Below, piece after piece: positions 27,250-35,886 of a stretch of 64,000 nt of DNA. Origin of the DNA: Lysinibacillus macroides. GTDB lineage: Bacteria; Bacillota; Bacilli; Bacillales_A; Planococcaceae. Below the pieces are notes generated by a model. It was not told the origin of the DNA, did no database searches, and saw nothing but the letters and a program-made list of their open reading frames with translations. Every line of letters starts with the position of its first letter. Position 1 is the first letter of the stretch. The position numbers were made by a program, and so were the translations under genes. The stretch spans positions 248,001 through 312,000 of the forward strand of contig NZ_LGCI01000002.1 of NCBI RefSeq assembly GCF_001281525.1, given 5' to 3'.

Positions 27250-27636
27250 TTAGCCTGCTTTTGATAGTAATTGATAACGATATTGTGTTAAAACTTGCTG
27301 AACAAGATCTTTTTCTTCTTCGGTAAAATTAGGTACAGCATATGTACGCTCTACTAATTGGAATGCACCATACTTTAAGAAATACTCTGTTGCAGGAAGT
27401 GAAATATGGCTTACACCATAAACTTGATAAGCTTCAAAAACTTCCTTGACAATATAGCCTTCCTCTTGCGCATAAGTTTGTTCATGAAATGCTGTGTGGC
27501 CAAAAGCTTGCTGCCATTGTTTTTCAACTGATGCCAGTAAGTGTTGAATGGCCTTATTATTAACAAATACATGACCTTCGTTTAGTTCATAAATAAAATA
27601 AGATGCGATGTTTTGTGCACTATAAGTATTACCCAT
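27250..27636 (-). CDS. Divergent Panacea (DUF4065)-like protein
   Basis: A 128-residue soluble protein. The start TYSAQNIASYFIYELN followed by AIQHLLASVEKQWQQAF and the central EGYIVKEVFEAYQVYG track the Panacea/DUF4065 pattern (AxxIAxYFI, a KLQKLLYYAQ-like helix, then GPVVxEVYxxFKxYG), though GPV is replaced by GYI. Panacea proteins are often antitoxins that neutralise diverse partners, or phage-linked GepA-like proteins. No small toxin gene adjoins this one on either side, so it is an orphan. The family assignment is by pattern and moderately uncertain. Confidence 0.55.
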   Translation of the reverse strand: MGNTYSAQNIASYFIYELNEGHVFVNNKAIQHLLASVEKQWQQAFGHTAFHEQTYAQEEGYIVKEVFEAYQVYGVSHISLPATEYFLKYGAFQLVERTYAVPNFTEEEKDLVQQVLTQYRYQLLSKAG

Positions 27637-27948
27637 TTAAAAACACTCCTTTATCATCAGCTTTTAGGAAGGAGCAGCTACTAGCTAGCAACTACTCCTC
27701 TTCCTTTATCTATTCAAAAGTGGGGAGCACTTCCGTTCGTTCCTTTAACTTATTTCCTAGTATACAGCATGGTTTTAAATAAGTCAATAATTCAAATAAA
27801 TTTACTAGGTATTATTTTTAAAAAAGTTCTGATAATTTACCGAATGAGGTAAATAGCTGATGTAGCAACGTTTTACGCATTACCAAATGAGGCACTTCAA
27901 ATGAGAAAATACGTAAACGCTACAACATTGCCCTTTATCTTCCCTAGC
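27637..27948. other. Intergenic region with several dyads
   Basis: About 310 bases. It contains a hairpin at about 27668-27698 in the leader of the Panacea-like gene, a perfect short hairpin TTTACC-N6-GGTAAA at 27836-27853, and a long imperfect inverted repeat (27861-27878 with 27910-27926) just after the metY stop codon. No gene is seen. Confidence 0.5.
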
Positions 27949-29250
27949 TTAAGCTTCTATTGTTTGCTCAGCTGCTGTTGCTTGTGTAATTGCTTGTTCT
28001 ATATCAGCAATAATATCTTCCACTGCCTCTAATCCGATAGATAAGCGAATGAGCGATTCGGATACGCCAGCTTGGATCAATTCCTCTGCTGATAGTTGCT
28101 GATGTGTAGTTGATGCAGGATGGATAATTAATGATTTGGCATCCCCTACATTGGCTACATGTGAGAATAGCTTGACACTATCGATAAGCTTTCGTCCAGC
28201 TTCACGTCCACCTTTAATGCCAAATGTCAGCACGGAGCCAAAGCCATTTCTTAAATATTTTTTTGCCAGATCATGCGTAGGAAAATCCTCCAGACCATTG
28301 TAATTTACATACTCCACAGATGGGTGGTTTCGTAAATATTCAGCCACTGCTAATGCATTTTCATTATGTTTAGGAATACGCAAATGAAGCGTTTCTAAAC
28401 CTTGTAGGAAATTAAAAGCAGCGTCAGGACTCAATGTTGGACCAAAGTCGCGTAATAACTGGACACGTAGCTTTGTAGCAAAAGCAGCAGATGCTGTGTC
28501 AATGCCATAACGTAGTCCATGATAAGAAGCATCTGGCTCCGTAAAGCCTGGGAATCTTCCACTCGTCCAGTCAAATTTACCAGCGTCTACCACCACACCA
28601 CCTAAAGTGGTACCATGGCCACCAATCCATTTTGTTGCTGAGTGGACAACGATATCTGCCCCAAAGTCTATTGGTGTAGAGCCATAAGGGGATGCAAATG
28701 TGCTATCGATAATTAATGGCAAGTTGTTGTCATGAGCAACTTTAGCAACTGCTTCAATATCTAAAACCTTTAAGCTTGGATTACCATAGACTTCAGCAAA
28801 AACAGCCTTCGTTTTATCAGTAATTGCTGCATTGAAATTTTCTGGATTTGTTTCATCTACAAAAATTGTTTTAATACCGTAGTTTGGTAATGTATTTGCG
28901 AATAAATTATAAGTACCACCATATAAAGAACTAGCTGCTACTATTTCATCGCCAGCTCCTGCTAGATTTAAAATGGAGAAGGCAATCGCTGCTGCACCAG
29001 ATGAAAGTGCTACCGCTGCTGTTCCACCCTCCAATAAAGCTACACGCTTTTCAAAAACATCGACAGTAGGGTTTGTAATACGTGTGTAAATATTCCCTGC
29101 TTCCTCTAAGGCAAAAAGACGTTGCGCATGAGCAGTGTCTTTAAAAACAAAAGCCGTTGAACGATAAATGGGAACGGTACGAGTACCTGTCACAGGGTCG
29201 GGCTCTTGCCCACCATGTAACAATAATGTTTCTGGTTTAAAATCTGTCAT
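27949..29250 (-). CDS. metY: O-acetylhomoserine sulfhydrylase
   Basis: A 433-residue PLP enzyme of the Cys/Met metabolism family that makes homocysteine from O-acetylhomoserine and sulfide. YGGTYNLFANTLPNYGI, FAEVYGNPSLKVLDIEAVAK and HSATKWIGGHG (Lys about 208 is the PLP Schiff-base residue) are all typical; the length of about 430 residues separates MetY from the shorter cystathionine synthases. It is preceded by a SAM-I riboswitch with terminator, so it is switched off when S-adenosylmethionine is plentiful. The homoserine it depends on is supplied by hom, about 1.1 kb away on the same strand. Confidence 0.94.
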   Translation of the reverse strand: MTDFKPETLLLHGGQEPDPVTGTRTVPIYRSTAFVFKDTAHAQRLFALEEAGNIYTRITNPTVDVFEKRVALLEGGTAAVALSSGAAAIAFSILNLAGAGDEIVAASSLYGGTYNLFANTLPNYGIKTIFVDETNPENFNAAITDKTKAVFAEVYGNPSLKVLDIEAVAKVAHDNNLPLIIDSTFASPYGSTPIDFGADIVVHSATKWIGGHGTTLGGVVVDAGKFDWTSGRFPGFTEPDASYHGLRYGIDTASAAFATKLRVQLLRDFGPTLSPDAAFNFLQGLETLHLRIPKHNENALAVAEYLRNHPSVEYVNYNGLEDFPTHDLAKKYLRNGFGSVLTFGIKGGREAGRKLIDSVKLFSHVANVGDAKSLIIHPASTTHQQLSAEELIQAGVSESLIRLSIGLEAVEDIIADIEQAITQATAAEQTIEA

Positions 29251-29313
29251 TGTGGACCTCCAAATGGTTATTTTTTTACGATGGTACCGGAGATGAGGAG
29301 GATTTTTCTGTAG

Positions 29314-29347
29314 AAAACAAAAACCCTCTTCAGCTAAGAAGAGGGTT
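29314..29347 (-). terminator. Riboswitch-controlled terminator before metY
   Basis: On the minus strand arms AACCCTCTTC and GAAGAGGGTT are followed by TTTTTGTTTT. It lies directly after the SAM aptamer and before the metY start. Confidence 0.9.
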
Positions 29348-29482
29348 GCAGGTGCAAGTTTTCCTCCCCTTATCTGCCAGATCCAAGTAAGAATCTGCAG
29401 GAATTAGCACCTTAGTAAGCTTAACACTTACTGGTTGCTGGGCATCATAGGGCCTGTCCCTCCGCCTCTCTCGATAAGAGTA
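29348..29482 (-). ncRNA. SAM-I (S-box) riboswitch
   Basis: Read on the minus strand, the leader shows the S-box consensus in order: CTTATCGAGAGAGGCGGAGG, a GGACAGGCCCTATGATGCC segment, CAGCAACC, a variable stem with GTGCTAATTCC, and the closing P1 strand GATAAG near 29370. The P1 arms CTTATC and GATAAG pair. SAM binding stabilises P1 and allows the downstream terminator to form, stopping metY transcription. Confidence 0.95.
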
Positions 29483-29510
29483 TGTGATTCAATTTCCATC
29501 GTTGTTACAC

Positions 29511-29539
29511 AGTATAAACATAGAGTTTTTTTCTGTCAA
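29511..29539 (-). promoter_or_regulatory. Promoter of the metY riboswitch transcript
   Basis: On the minus strand TTGACA (29534-29539), a 17-base spacer and TATACT (29511-29516), about 30 bases before the riboswitch. This is a near-consensus housekeeping promoter. Confidence 0.8.
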
Positions 29540-29636
29540 CCTATAAATTTTATTTTTTCCGAAACTTCAGTCTGCTTTTTTTCGTAATATGAACACATAC
29601 ACTATTTTAGAAATAAATTTGAAGGGAGTATTTAGT

Positions 29637-30269
29637 ATGGTAAAAGCCGTGATTATAATTCTTATTGTCGGCTATTTCATTGGCTGTATTCATGGCTCTA
29701 AGGTGGCACAGCTTTTATCGGGCGTTGACTTAAAAAAAGCTGGTCATGGTAATGCTGGTGCCTCTAATGCTACACTTTCTCTTGGCTGGAAATATGGTGT
29801 TTTAGTCGCTCTTATTGATATTGGCAAAGGCGTTATCGCCATTATTGGCGCACACCTATATTTGGGGGATATCACATATTTAACAGAGGAGCAAAGATGG
29901 CTTCTCACATATATTATTGCGGCAGGTGTTATTTTAGGTCATAACTTCCCATTTTACATGGGCTTTAATGGTGGCAAAGGCACTGCTTCTATTATCGGTA
30001 TTTTACTTGCTGTTGACTGGAAAATTGGTTTATTTGCACTTATATTATTTGTTACTTTATCATTTGCAACAAACTATTTAATTGTCGGGGTACTTGAGTT
30101 TTATCTTGTCTTTTGCACAGCAACCTATTTATGGATTCCTGGAATCGGTCCTACTATTATCGCACTCTGTCTTTTTACCCTCGCTATTATTTTACATATT
30201 GAAAATATAAAGCGATTAGCAAAAGGAACAGAGCCTAAAGTCATCTCAGCATTTAAGAAAAAGAAATAG
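29637..30269 (+). CDS. plsY: PlsY-family glycerol-3-phosphate acyltransferase
   Basis: A 210-residue membrane protein with about six helices. The PlsY motifs are recognisable: GCIHGSKVAQLLSGVDLKKAGHGNAGASNA (normally ending GNPGATN) and GHNFPFYMGFNGGKGTA. PlsY uses acyl-phosphate to acylate glycerol-3-phosphate in phospholipid synthesis. The two changes in the first motif (NAGASN) suggest a paralogue rather than the main enzyme, so the gene name is given with reserve. ATG at 29637 has GAAGGGAG eight bases upstream, better than the longer frame from 29589. A terminator follows. Confidence 0.8.
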   Translation: MVKAVIIILIVGYFIGCIHGSKVAQLLSGVDLKKAGHGNAGASNATLSLGWKYGVLVALIDIGKGVIAIIGAHLYLGDITYLTEEQRWLLTYIIAAGVILGHNFPFYMGFNGGKGTASIIGILLAVDWKIGLFALILFVTLSFATNYLIVGVLEFYLVFCTATYLWIPGIGPTIIALCLFTLAIILHIENIKRLAKGTEPKVISAFKKKK

Positions 30270-30667
30270 TATACAGAAATTTAACAAACCATTATGATTG
30301 GATTTACTTGAAACGGGTACAATATTAACAATGGAGGTATTGGAAATTCCATCCTCCTATTTTTAATAACTATAAGATACATAATCGTACAAACATACTC
30401 TACATTTTTGTACAAAAATATTTATCAGAATTATAATATTTCCCTCTATGCAGTCTGTAACATAACAAATATATAGGCTGACATGAATTGCATAGTTATT
30501 TTGTCTTTTGTATGACCATATATTTTCTTTTTATCATCCTCTTAATGCTCTAAAAAGTAACTACTTTACATCTTGATTACTCTACAATAAAATAGACAAT
30601 TTCCTATCTTAATAAAGTATTTTACTAACCGATGTTATGAATAATAGTGTAGAAAGGATGAGAAAAT
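30270..30667. other. Intergenic region between plsY and the DASS gene
   Basis: About 400 AT-rich bases. Apart from the terminator at 30333-30364 and AAAGGATG before the next gene, no gene or known motif is seen. Confidence 0.45.
30333..30364 (+). terminator. Terminator of plsY
   Basis: Arms GGAGG-TGGA and TCCA-CCTCC with small bulges, then TATTTTT. Confidence 0.7.
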
Positions 30668-32149
30668 ATGTCAGCACCGAAACAAGAAGCTACAAAACGT
30701 AATTTAAAGCCCCTCTGGATTGCACTAGCCTTTGCCTTACTAATTATTATTACGTTTTTACCAAATGACGGTGATTTACCTCTCGCAGGACAACGCTCTT
30801 TAGCCATCCTAGCCTTCGCAGTTATTCTTTGGGTAACAGAAGCTGTATCATACCCTGTTAGCTCAGCGATGATTATTGCACTTGTTACTGTTTTGCTTGG
30901 ACTTGCGCCAACAATTGATGACCCTACAACACAATTAGGTACAGCAGGCGCTCTAAAGCTTGCCTTAAGTGGCTTTAGTAATTCCGCAGTCGCTCTAGTA
31001 GCAGCAGCTCTTTTTTTAGCAGCAGCCATGCAGCTTACCAATTTGCATAAACGACTTGCTCTCTGGATTCTTTCCCTTGTAGGAACAAAAACGAAAGCTA
31101 TTGTATTTGGAGCAATTCTAGTATCAATCGCCCTTGCATTCTTTGTCCCTTCTGCTACAGCACGTGCTGGTGCCGTTGTTCCAATTTTACTCGGCATGGT
31201 CGCAGCATTTGGTTTACCGCGTGATAGTCGACTCGCTGCTCTACTTGTTATTACTTCCGTACAAGCTGTTTCTATTTGGAATATTGGTATAAAAACAGCA
31301 GCAGCTCAAAATATGGTGGCACTAAACTTTATCCAAGAACAATTTAATGTGAATGTTTCTTGGGGAGCATGGCTGCTCTACGCTGCTCCATTTTCCATTA
31401 TTATGTCGGTCGTACTATTTTTTGTAATGATTATGCTTATCAAACCTGAAACAAGCAATATTGAGGGTGGTAAAGAGGTTATCAAAAAACAATTAGAAGA
31501 ACTTGGCCCATTAAAAGGTCCTGAAATACGTTTAATTATTACATCTGTTATCTTACTGTTCTTCTGGGCAACTGAAGGTAGACTTCATCCATTTGATACA
31601 ACAACCGTCACAATTATTGCTATCGCTATTTTACTATTGCCGAAAATCGGTGTATATACATGGAAAGAAGTGGAACCGCATATTCCTTGGGGTACAATTA
31701 TTGTCTTTGCAGTAGGTATTATGCTAGGAACAGTTTTGTTAAATACAGAAGGTGCATCATGGTTATCCGATAAAGTATTTGGCTCACTTGGTTTAGACTC
31801 TATGCCAATTTTAGCCACGATTGCACTTGTTACACTTTTTAATATTTTGATTCATTTAGGCTTTGCAAGTGCAACAAGCTTAGCATCCGCGCTTATACCA
31901 GTATTTATCGTTTTAGCATCCACATTAACAGCGAATGTTGACCAAGTTGGTTTCGTCATTGTACAGCAATTTGTTATTAGCTTTGGCTTCCTACTGCCAA
32001 TCAGCGCACCGCAAAATATGCTTGCCTATGGTACGGGTGCATTTACCACAAAAGACTTCTTGAAATCTGGTATTCCATTAACCATTGTAGGCTTTATTTT
32101 GATTTTGCTCTTCTCTGCAACTTATTGGAAATGGGTTGGACTACTATAG
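30668..32149 (+). CDS. DASS/SLC13-family sodium:dicarboxylate or sulfate symporter
   Basis: A 493-residue membrane protein with about 12-13 helices. The N-terminal LPLAGQRSLAILAFAVILWVTEAV and the ALFLAAAMQLTNLHKRLALW segment match the DASS family; FVPSATARAGAVVPIL holds the first substrate-binding Ser-x-Thr motif and GFASATSLASALIPVF the second, and PISAPQNMLAYG follows. The usual substrates are C4/C6 dicarboxylates, citrate or sulfate with sodium. The gene is monocistronic, with AAAGGATG upstream and a strong terminator. The substrate cannot be read from the sequence. Confidence 0.9.
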   Translation: MSAPKQEATKRNLKPLWIALAFALLIIITFLPNDGDLPLAGQRSLAILAFAVILWVTEAVSYPVSSAMIIALVTVLLGLAPTIDDPTTQLGTAGALKLALSGFSNSAVALVAAALFLAAAMQLTNLHKRLALWILSLVGTKTKAIVFGAILVSIALAFFVPSATARAGAVVPILLGMVAAFGLPRDSRLAALLVITSVQAVSIWNIGIKTAAAQNMVALNFIQEQFNVNVSWGAWLLYAAPFSIIMSVVLFFVMIMLIKPETSNIEGGKEVIKKQLEELGPLKGPEIRLIITSVILLFFWATEGRLHPFDTTTVTIIAIAILLLPKIGVYTWKEVEPHIPWGTIIVFAVGIMLGTVLLNTEGASWLSDKVFGSLGLDSMPILATIALVTLFNILIHLGFASATSLASALIPVFIVLASTLTANVDQVGFVIVQQFVISFGFLLPISAPQNMLAYGTGAFTTKDFLKSGIPLTIVGFILILLFSATYWKWVGLL

Positions 32150-32685
32150 ATTTTCACTATAAAAAGCCTTGGAAGAGCGATAATAGTCGCTCCTTCAAGG
32201 CTTTTGCAAATGCAGAATCCTTCATTGTGCCATTTTTAGCATAGTTGATATGGTATGAAAGCATTTTTCCAAATCATAAGCAGTATGTCATTATTAAATA
32301 CCCTACCTGCTCACGATAATCAGAGAGATACACATGTTGTGTATACATCTACCTGCAAGTTTTCCTTTTTCGCTTTCTTTACAAACGATTTTCACATCGT
32401 CAGCACGTGCGAATCCGTTCATCCCTTATTCTTCCCTGCCACTTTATTTTGTTCAATTAGCCTAGTAACTTTCTACACTATCCAAATTTCAGACATACAA
32501 TTGAATAAACGGCCACTTCTAAAATTTTAGAACATTCTATCTATAATAGATGAAATACACTACTTTACGAGATAATTTCTACATTTTCAAATGTTCTCTA
32601 TATTACTTCATAACTTTCTTCATTCGATTTTGACCATAAAGCGTGCTATGCTTTTGGTATAGAAAAAACAAAGGAGTGCATGTAA
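32150..32685. other. Intergenic region between the DASS and nitroreductase genes
   Basis: About 535 bases. The first part holds the terminator at 32162-32206. A 91-codon frame at 32255-32530 has no ribosome-binding site and unusual composition and is not credited. Nothing else is recognised. Confidence 0.45.
32162..32206 (+). terminator. Terminator of the DASS gene
   Basis: Arms AAAAGCCTTG-AAGAGCGA and TCGCTCCTT-CAAGGCTTTT around a six-base loop. Confidence 0.85.
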
Positions 32686-33417
32686 ATGGTAAAAGAATTA
32701 TTACGCAACCATTCCTCAGTACGCATTTATGATGGCCAACCAATTTCAAAAGAAATCATCGAGGATTTGATTGCAACTGCACAAATGACCGCAACATCAC
32801 ATTTTGTACAAGCTTATAGTGTGATATGGGTAACCGATGAAGAGAAAAAGGAAAAATTAGGTTTACTCTCTGACAACCCACGTCAATATGAAACCTCTGG
32901 AGGTGCCTTTGTCTTTTGTGTTGATTTTAAGCGTCTTCAAATGGCTGGTAAATTAGAGGGTGTAGATATCGTAGCTGATTCAGCTGAAAATGTCCTTGTG
33001 GGTGTAGCGGATGTTTCATTATTTGCACAAAACTTTGTCATTGCAGCAGAATCAATGGGCTATGGTATTTGCTATATTGGTGGTGTACGTAACAACCCTG
33101 CGGAAATAAGTGAGTTATTCAATCTGCCTGAGTATGTTTTCCCATTATTTGGGTTGACAATCGGTGTGCCTGCTCGCCGCAATGAAGTAAAACCCCGCCT
33201 GCCTGTATCTGCTATCTTACATGAAAACGACTATAACATTGAAAAGTATGAGACGCTTTTACCAGCATACAATGAAACAATGGAAGCCTATTATAATAGC
33301 CGATCATCGAATAGAAAAATTGATAATTGGACAAAACAGATGGCTGATTTTTTAATTGAACAACGTCGACCTCATATCAAAGAATTTTTAGCTAACAAAG
33401 GATATAATTGGATATAA
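32686..33417 (+). CDS. Oxygen-insensitive NADPH nitroreductase (NfrA/NfsA type)
   Basis: A 243-residue FMN flavoprotein. LLRNHSSVRIYDGQPI is the N-terminal FMN phosphate-binding region, and ESMGYGICYIGGVRNNPAEISEL plus FPLFGLTIGVPAR are the conserved flavin-contacting segments of the NfsA/FRP group. Such enzymes reduce quinones, nitroaromatics or free flavin with NADPH. AAAGGAG lies nine bases before ATG. The gene is monocistronic and ends at an imperfect hairpin. A NfrA-like role in stress protection is plausible; the physiological substrate is open. Confidence 0.92.
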   Translation: MVKELLRNHSSVRIYDGQPISKEIIEDLIATAQMTATSHFVQAYSVIWVTDEEKKEKLGLLSDNPRQYETSGGAFVFCVDFKRLQMAGKLEGVDIVADSAENVLVGVADVSLFAQNFVIAAESMGYGICYIGGVRNNPAEISELFNLPEYVFPLFGLTIGVPARRNEVKPRLPVSAILHENDYNIEKYETLLPAYNETMEAYYNSRSSNRKIDNWTKQMADFLIEQRRPHIKEFLANKGYNWI

Positions 33418-33425
33418 TTATATGT

Positions 33426-33462
33426 AATGGGGTTACTATCGTCTGATAACAGCCCCATTTTA
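33426..33462 (+). terminator. Terminator of the nitroreductase gene
   Basis: Arms ATGGGG...TATC and GATA...CCCCAT with a mismatch, followed by TTTTATT. Confidence 0.6.
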
Positions 33463-33609
33463 TTCCCCTTGCTTACTATAACTAGTATTTTCCTCTTACT
33501 ATACCGCATATATTCAACCCCAAATTAATGAAAATGGCTCTTTCTTTTTCCAGCAATTCCATTCATATTTATAAATAATAGTCCTATTCCCGAAAGGAGT
33601 TATAGAAAA

Positions 33610-34035
33610 ATGTCTTTTGTTAATAAACATCTTGCCCGTATCTTAGAACACCAACATAAGAGAAGTGTAAGAGGTTTATTTTTAAAAATGGAAGAAATGA
33701 ATAATAATTGTACACAACTACGAAAGCGACTTGACCCGTATATTGACTTCACACAGTATCAACATGCCATTGACTATGTTAATCAATTTGTGTCACATAC
33801 AACTATTCTTCATTTAAAATTTATTACCAATACGCAAAACTTAGAGGTAGTTGTCCTACATGCACTTTTGCTAGATTATATATTAGAGACAGAAAACAAA
33901 ACGTCTTTTGAATATGAAAACAAATTGCTACAAGGCTATTTGCAAGAAATCTATACATTAAATGATCATGCAAAAACCCTCTTTACAAACCATCGAGAAA
34001 AAATGCTTTCTTATATTGAACAGCATGCCGAATAA
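33610..34035 (+). CDS. Hypothetical helical protein
   Basis: A 141-residue soluble protein that I do not recognise. It is almost entirely helical by composition, has no signal peptide, and contains the stretch KMEEMNNNCTQLRKRLDPYIDF with a single Cys. AAAGGAG stands well placed before ATG, and a hairpin follows the stop, so it is a genuine single gene. Its neighbours, a nitroreductase and a convergent membrane protein, give no functional clue. Confidence 0.7.
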   Translation: MSFVNKHLARILEHQHKRSVRGLFLKMEEMNNNCTQLRKRLDPYIDFTQYQHAIDYVNQFVSHTTILHLKFITNTQNLEVVVLHALLLDYILETENKTSFEYENKLLQGYLQEIYTLNDHAKTLFTNHREKMLSYIEQHAE

Positions 34036-34036
34036 C

Positions 34037-34073
34037 AAAAGACGACCTTCCCACTATACGAAGATCGCCTTTA
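34037..34073. terminator. Bidirectional terminator (imperfect)
   Basis: Imperfect arms AAAAGACGACCTTC and GAAGATCGCCTTT between two convergent genes. Confidence 0.55.
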
Positions 34074-34084
34074 GTTATTTTCTT

Positions 34085-35764
34085 TTATTGTAATCCTTTA
34101 ATGATTAGCGAGCGCACTGGTAGGAACTGCTCACCTGTATCGCCATATGTGACAATGACTTCGTCCCCCTCCTGTAAGTAAATAGCTAAAGGTTCTGTTT
34201 CAGCACTCACTAAATAGCTTTCACCATTCTCTAATAAGAACGATACAGTTGTAAAATCACCTAAACGTTCCTTATATACACGTAATACTTTTCCACTGAC
34301 TTGCTTTTCCTCTGCATTTGAACTACCATCCACAGTATTTCCACCACGGCTTAAGGCTGTTTTATATAATTTAAGTGCCTCTTTAGGTGTTGTCGCATAA
34401 ACAGAAATTTCAGGATTTGCTGCTGATACAATAAAATAATTTTGTAAAAAGCCATTAGAATCCAATACTGCTGTTAACCAGCTGGCTTCCCCGTAGAAGT
34501 TATATAGCACTGGCATTTCACCAGTCCACTTTTTCTCAATAAATTTCTTTTCAATAATTTGTAAATTACCTTGTGAATCCATATAGCTTGAATCCTGGTT
34601 TCCTGTATAGTACATTGCATCCCCTGTTCGTGCATTTGTTAAGGAATAGCCCAGCATTGAGTCTACGCCCTCTTTTGGACTTGTAAAGTCTGTAAAGTAA
34701 TACATATCGCCCTTCTCATCGAAAATTGGGCTAACATTTGATTCTGTTCCTTCATCAGAAGGAATCTTTACATCCTTTTTCCCAAACATGCTATTCCAAA
34801 ATCCATGAATATAATTACCAAAATAACTATTTTGTAAGCTAACCGTCTCTGGTGATACAGCACCATCAATAAATTCTGGTATCTCGTCTAGTTTGATCAC
34901 TTCAGATTTCCCTGTCAATGCGTCAACCAAGACAATGCCCTTTACATCAAAGCCATTACGCGCTGAGATAAATTCTCCATATGAGCGAATATAATATGGC
35001 TTTCCTTCATCATCCACCTCAAGCTGGACATCCCCATAAAAAATTAAGAATGGGTGTTGTAAGCGAATATGACGCTCTAAATTCGTATTTAAGTATGCAG
35101 AAGGAACATATTTCATTTCCTCCTTCACAAACCGAGGATTATCTGCCGAATCTGTTGCACTCATAATAAAGTAACCAGGCGTTGTATCGCCATTCATCCA
35201 TTTAAAGAATCCTGAAAATTCAACGGGTGCAATATAGACATATTCACCCTTCACCTTTTGAATTTGAAGACGCCCTAGCTCATAGTAACTAGTGTTTGGT
35301 ACTTGCCCAAATGCCTTTTTCATTTTATTTCGCGCAAATTTCGGTGGAACACTTGCAGGTGTCTGCGTTTCATCGAACGGTTTGATCTCTACTTCTTCCT
35401 TCATTTCTGAGGACTCAAACTTTTCATTAGCATTCCATAAAGGCGCCGATAATACATATATAGCAACACCTAAACTTGCTAAAAATAAAATACCTTTTAC
35501 TTTTCGTTCAACCCCACTGGCAAGCAGAGCACCTAAAAATGTTAATAAAATAATCGCAGGCCAAAAAACAAGCCAGTTCACATCAATTTTTGTTATATAT
35601 AAAGTGATACCTGTCCCTAAAAAACCTAGTACAAAAATACCGATAAAAAAGTAGCCAATTACCTTTTTGGATTTTCCATCTTCTCGTTTCTTGGTAATAA
35701 GCGGCGTGACTAACACACTCGCAATCAATGCGATGACAGCCGAAGCTATTAGTAGCTTAGTCAT
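34085..35764 (-). CDS. Uncharacterised membrane-anchored protein
   Basis: A 559-residue protein. Four N-terminal helices (about 3-22, 38-57, 65-84 and 90-110) are followed by a long extracytoplasmic part of about 445 residues with many beta-type repeats and Tyr/Phe/Trp-rich segments (FSGFFKWMNGDTTPGYF, NSYFGNYIHGFWNSMFG). The final 70 residues (GKVLRVYKERLGDFTTVSFLLENG to the end) look like a small OB- or barrel-like domain. I recognise no named family. It is monocistronic and convergent with the helical protein gene. A surface or wall-associated role is inferred from topology only. Confidence 0.75.
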   Translation of the reverse strand: MTKLLIASAVIALIASVLVTPLITKKREDGKSKKVIGYFFIGIFVLGFLGTGITLYITKIDVNWLVFWPAIILLTFLGALLASGVERKVKGILFLASLGVAIYVLSAPLWNANEKFESSEMKEEVEIKPFDETQTPASVPPKFARNKMKKAFGQVPNTSYYELGRLQIQKVKGEYVYIAPVEFSGFFKWMNGDTTPGYFIMSATDSADNPRFVKEEMKYVPSAYLNTNLERHIRLQHPFLIFYGDVQLEVDDEGKPYYIRSYGEFISARNGFDVKGIVLVDALTGKSEVIKLDEIPEFIDGAVSPETVSLQNSYFGNYIHGFWNSMFGKKDVKIPSDEGTESNVSPIFDEKGDMYYFTDFTSPKEGVDSMLGYSLTNARTGDAMYYTGNQDSSYMDSQGNLQIIEKKFIEKKWTGEMPVLYNFYGEASWLTAVLDSNGFLQNYFIVSAANPEISVYATTPKEALKLYKTALSRGGNTVDGSSNAEEKQVSGKVLRVYKERLGDFTTVSFLLENGESYLVSAETEPLAIYLQEGDEVIVTYGDTGEQFLPVRSLIIKGLQ

Positions 35765-35886
35765 TTATTTCACCCTCTCTTTAACTCTCTGTCTACTTAT
35801 TTACGGCTACATGCAAAAAAAGTTTCATATATAAATTGTATTGAACAGCCCCGATCATTATAACAAAAGGAAAGGAGTGAGCTATT

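Noticed and set aside
32255-32530. 91-codon plus-strand frame after the DASS terminator
   Set aside because: No ribosome-binding site, Phe/Ser/Cys-rich composition and no signal or domain; it looks like a random open frame in AT-rich spacer.
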